From: SAR116 cluster bacterium | GTDB lineage: Bacteria > Pseudomonadota > Alphaproteobacteria > Puniceispirillales > Puniceispirillaceae | Direction of reading: 5' to 3' | Assembly: GCA_002722385.1 (NCBI GenBank) | Contig: PBLR01000034.1 | Span: forward strand, 1 to 23,475 | Length of the DNA: 23,475 bases | Shown here: piece by piece, positions 22,392-23,475 of the stretch | Layout: each line of letters opens with the position of its first letter | Position numbering within the stretch: the first letter of the stretch is position 1 | The notes under the pieces: generated by a model | Seen by the model: the letters and a program-made list of their open reading frames with translations, nothing else | What the model was told of the DNA's origin: nothing | Databases searched by the model: none | Made by a program: the position numbers and the translations under genes

Positions 22392-23475
22392 ATGCATATC
22401 GCCCGCCCTCCTGTGATCTACGCGCTGTTCGCTGCCTTGACCAGCTTGCCCGGGGTCGGCCCGAAGATGGCTGAGCTGTTGAATAAGCGAACCGGCCGAT
22501 ATGTGATTGATTTGCTGCGCCACTTACCGGTGAGTGTGATTGACAGGCGGGCCCGCCCTGCGGTTGATGATGCTGAAGACGGCCAGATCGCCACATTTGA
22601 AATTCTGGTCCTGAAAGCAGATATTCCCCCGCCCCGTTCGCGCCGCCCGGCCCGCGTGACCGCAGAAACGACAGGTGGCCAGATTGAGCTGGTCTTTTTC
22701 CATGCACAGACAGATTATCTGAAAACCACCCTGCCGGTGGGTGAACGCCGCCTGATCAGCGGCCGGGTTGAACGGTTTCAGGGCCGTTTGCAAATGCCGC
22801 ATCCTGATTTTATCCTGCCGAAAGAAAAGGCAGACACCCTGCCCCAGGTCGAACCTGTCTATCCGCTGACCGCAGGTCTGAAGGCCCGCACAGTAAGCAA
22901 TGCGATAAAAGCTGGCCTGAAAACCGTACCCAGACTTGAAGACTGGATTGATGAGGAAGTCAAAGCGGCCCGCCGCTGGCCTGAATTTAAAGCAGCCTTG
23001 TTGCAGGCCCATGCCCCGCAAGCCGTTACTGATTTATCCCCGACAGCCCCTGCCCGGGCGCGGCTGGCATTTGATGAGCTGTTTGCAAACCAGCTCGCCC
23101 TTGGGCTTATCCGCCAACAGACCAAAACTGCCCTGCCAGGACGCGTGATTGCAGGAACAGGCCAGCTGACAGACCAACTGCTGGCGAGCTTGCCCTTTAC
23201 GCCAACAACCGCCCAGAAGCGGGTGATCAGCGAAATCACCACTGATCAGGCCTCAGCAGACAGGATGCTCAGATTGCTGCAAGGGGATGTAGGCTCTGGT
23301 AAAACCTTTGTGGCGTTGATGGCGATGCTGACCGCGGTTGAAGCAGGCACGCAGGCCGCCCTTCTTGCCCCGACAGAAATACTGGCCCGCCAGCATCATC
23401 AGAATCTTTCTGCCTTTTTGGCCCCGCTCGGGCTGACGCCGGTACTGCTGACCGGCGCAACCAAACAAAAAGAGC
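22392..23475 (+). CDS. recG: ATP-dependent DNA helicase RecG, N-terminal part (cut by right edge)
   Basis: Reading from the ATG at 22392 gives 361 codons that continue past the edge. The start YALFAALTSLPGVGPKMAEL (10-29) and the LLRHLPVSVIDRR block (41-53) are the RecG wedge-domain beginning; VYPLTAGL at 156-163 and LAFDELFANQLAL at 225-237 are family landmarks; Walker A GDVGSGKT is at 298-305, followed by LAPTEILARQHH. RecG remodels stalled replication forks and branched DNA. No ribosome site is seen; an in-frame TTG at 22380 is a less likely start. The missing part would hold the remaining helicase motifs. Confidence 0.95.
   Translation, partial: MHIARPPVIYALFAALTSLPGVGPKMAELLNKRTGRYVIDLLRHLPVSVIDRRARPAVDDAEDGQIATFEILVLKADIPPPRSRRPARVTAETTGGQIELVFFHAQTDYLKTTLPVGERRLISGRVERFQGRLQMPHPDFILPKEKADTLPQVEPVYPLTAGLKARTVSNAIKAGLKTVPRLEDWIDEEVKAARRWPEFKAALLQAHAPQAVTDLSPTAPARARLAFDELFANQLALGLIRQQTKTALPGRVIAGTGQLTDQLLASLPFTPTTAQKRVISEITTDQASADRMLRLLQGDVGSGKTFVALMAMLTAVEAGTQAALLAPTEILARQHHQNLSAFLAPLGLTPVLLTGATKQKE

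Overview
This 23.5 kb window looks like ordinary chromosome from an alphaproteobacterium. The main evidence is the divergent recG / sdhE-mfd arrangement, the alphaproteobacterial style of the photolyases, GST and YaiI-like proteins, and a moderately GC-rich base composition. Short intergenic gaps, several stop/start overlaps and two photolyases suggest a compact, sunlit-water lineage such as SAR116-type marine bacteria; that placement is inference. I see no rRNA, tRNA, CRISPR array, insertion sequence or phage gene.

Region 1 (1-3246, all minus strand): the N-terminal part of a membrane fatty acid desaturase that runs off the left edge; a DUF71/COG2102 PP-loop ATPase overlapping a BtuF-like corrinoid-binding protein (candidate B12-salvage pair); then aldose 1-epimerase (galM).

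Region 2 (3414-11504) is the most unusual part: an EamA-type permease, four minus-strand Gfo/Idh/MocA oxidoreductases (three of them tightly coupled), a fifth divergent Gfo/Idh/MocA gene, a small secreted protein and an enolase-superfamily acid-sugar dehydratase candidate. The five oxidoreductases differ in their active-site motifs, so they look like five enzymes assembled together rather than recent duplicates. With galM next door, this resembles a pathway that oxidises and perhaps epimerises an unusual sugar, cyclitol or sugar acid and then dehydrates it. No kinase, aldolase, lactonase, regulator or binding-protein transporter is present in the window.

Region 3 (11573-15592): a YaiI/DUF188 protein divergent from a HIT-family protein, followed by a tandem class I CPD photolyase and Fe-S (6-4) photolyase. 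Their key residues are intact, giving a two-lesion photorepair unit.

Region 4 (15683-18508): a second EamA permease, a GST and a HugZ-like FMN/heme-fold protein in a minus-strand pair, and a DsbA/FrnE-type thioredoxin-fold protein.

Region 5 (18502-23475): full-length mfd and sdhE on the minus strand, and recG divergent and cut by the right edge. Three of the four convergent gene pairs in the window overlap by 4 bases so that the two stop codons share a CTAG or CTAA.
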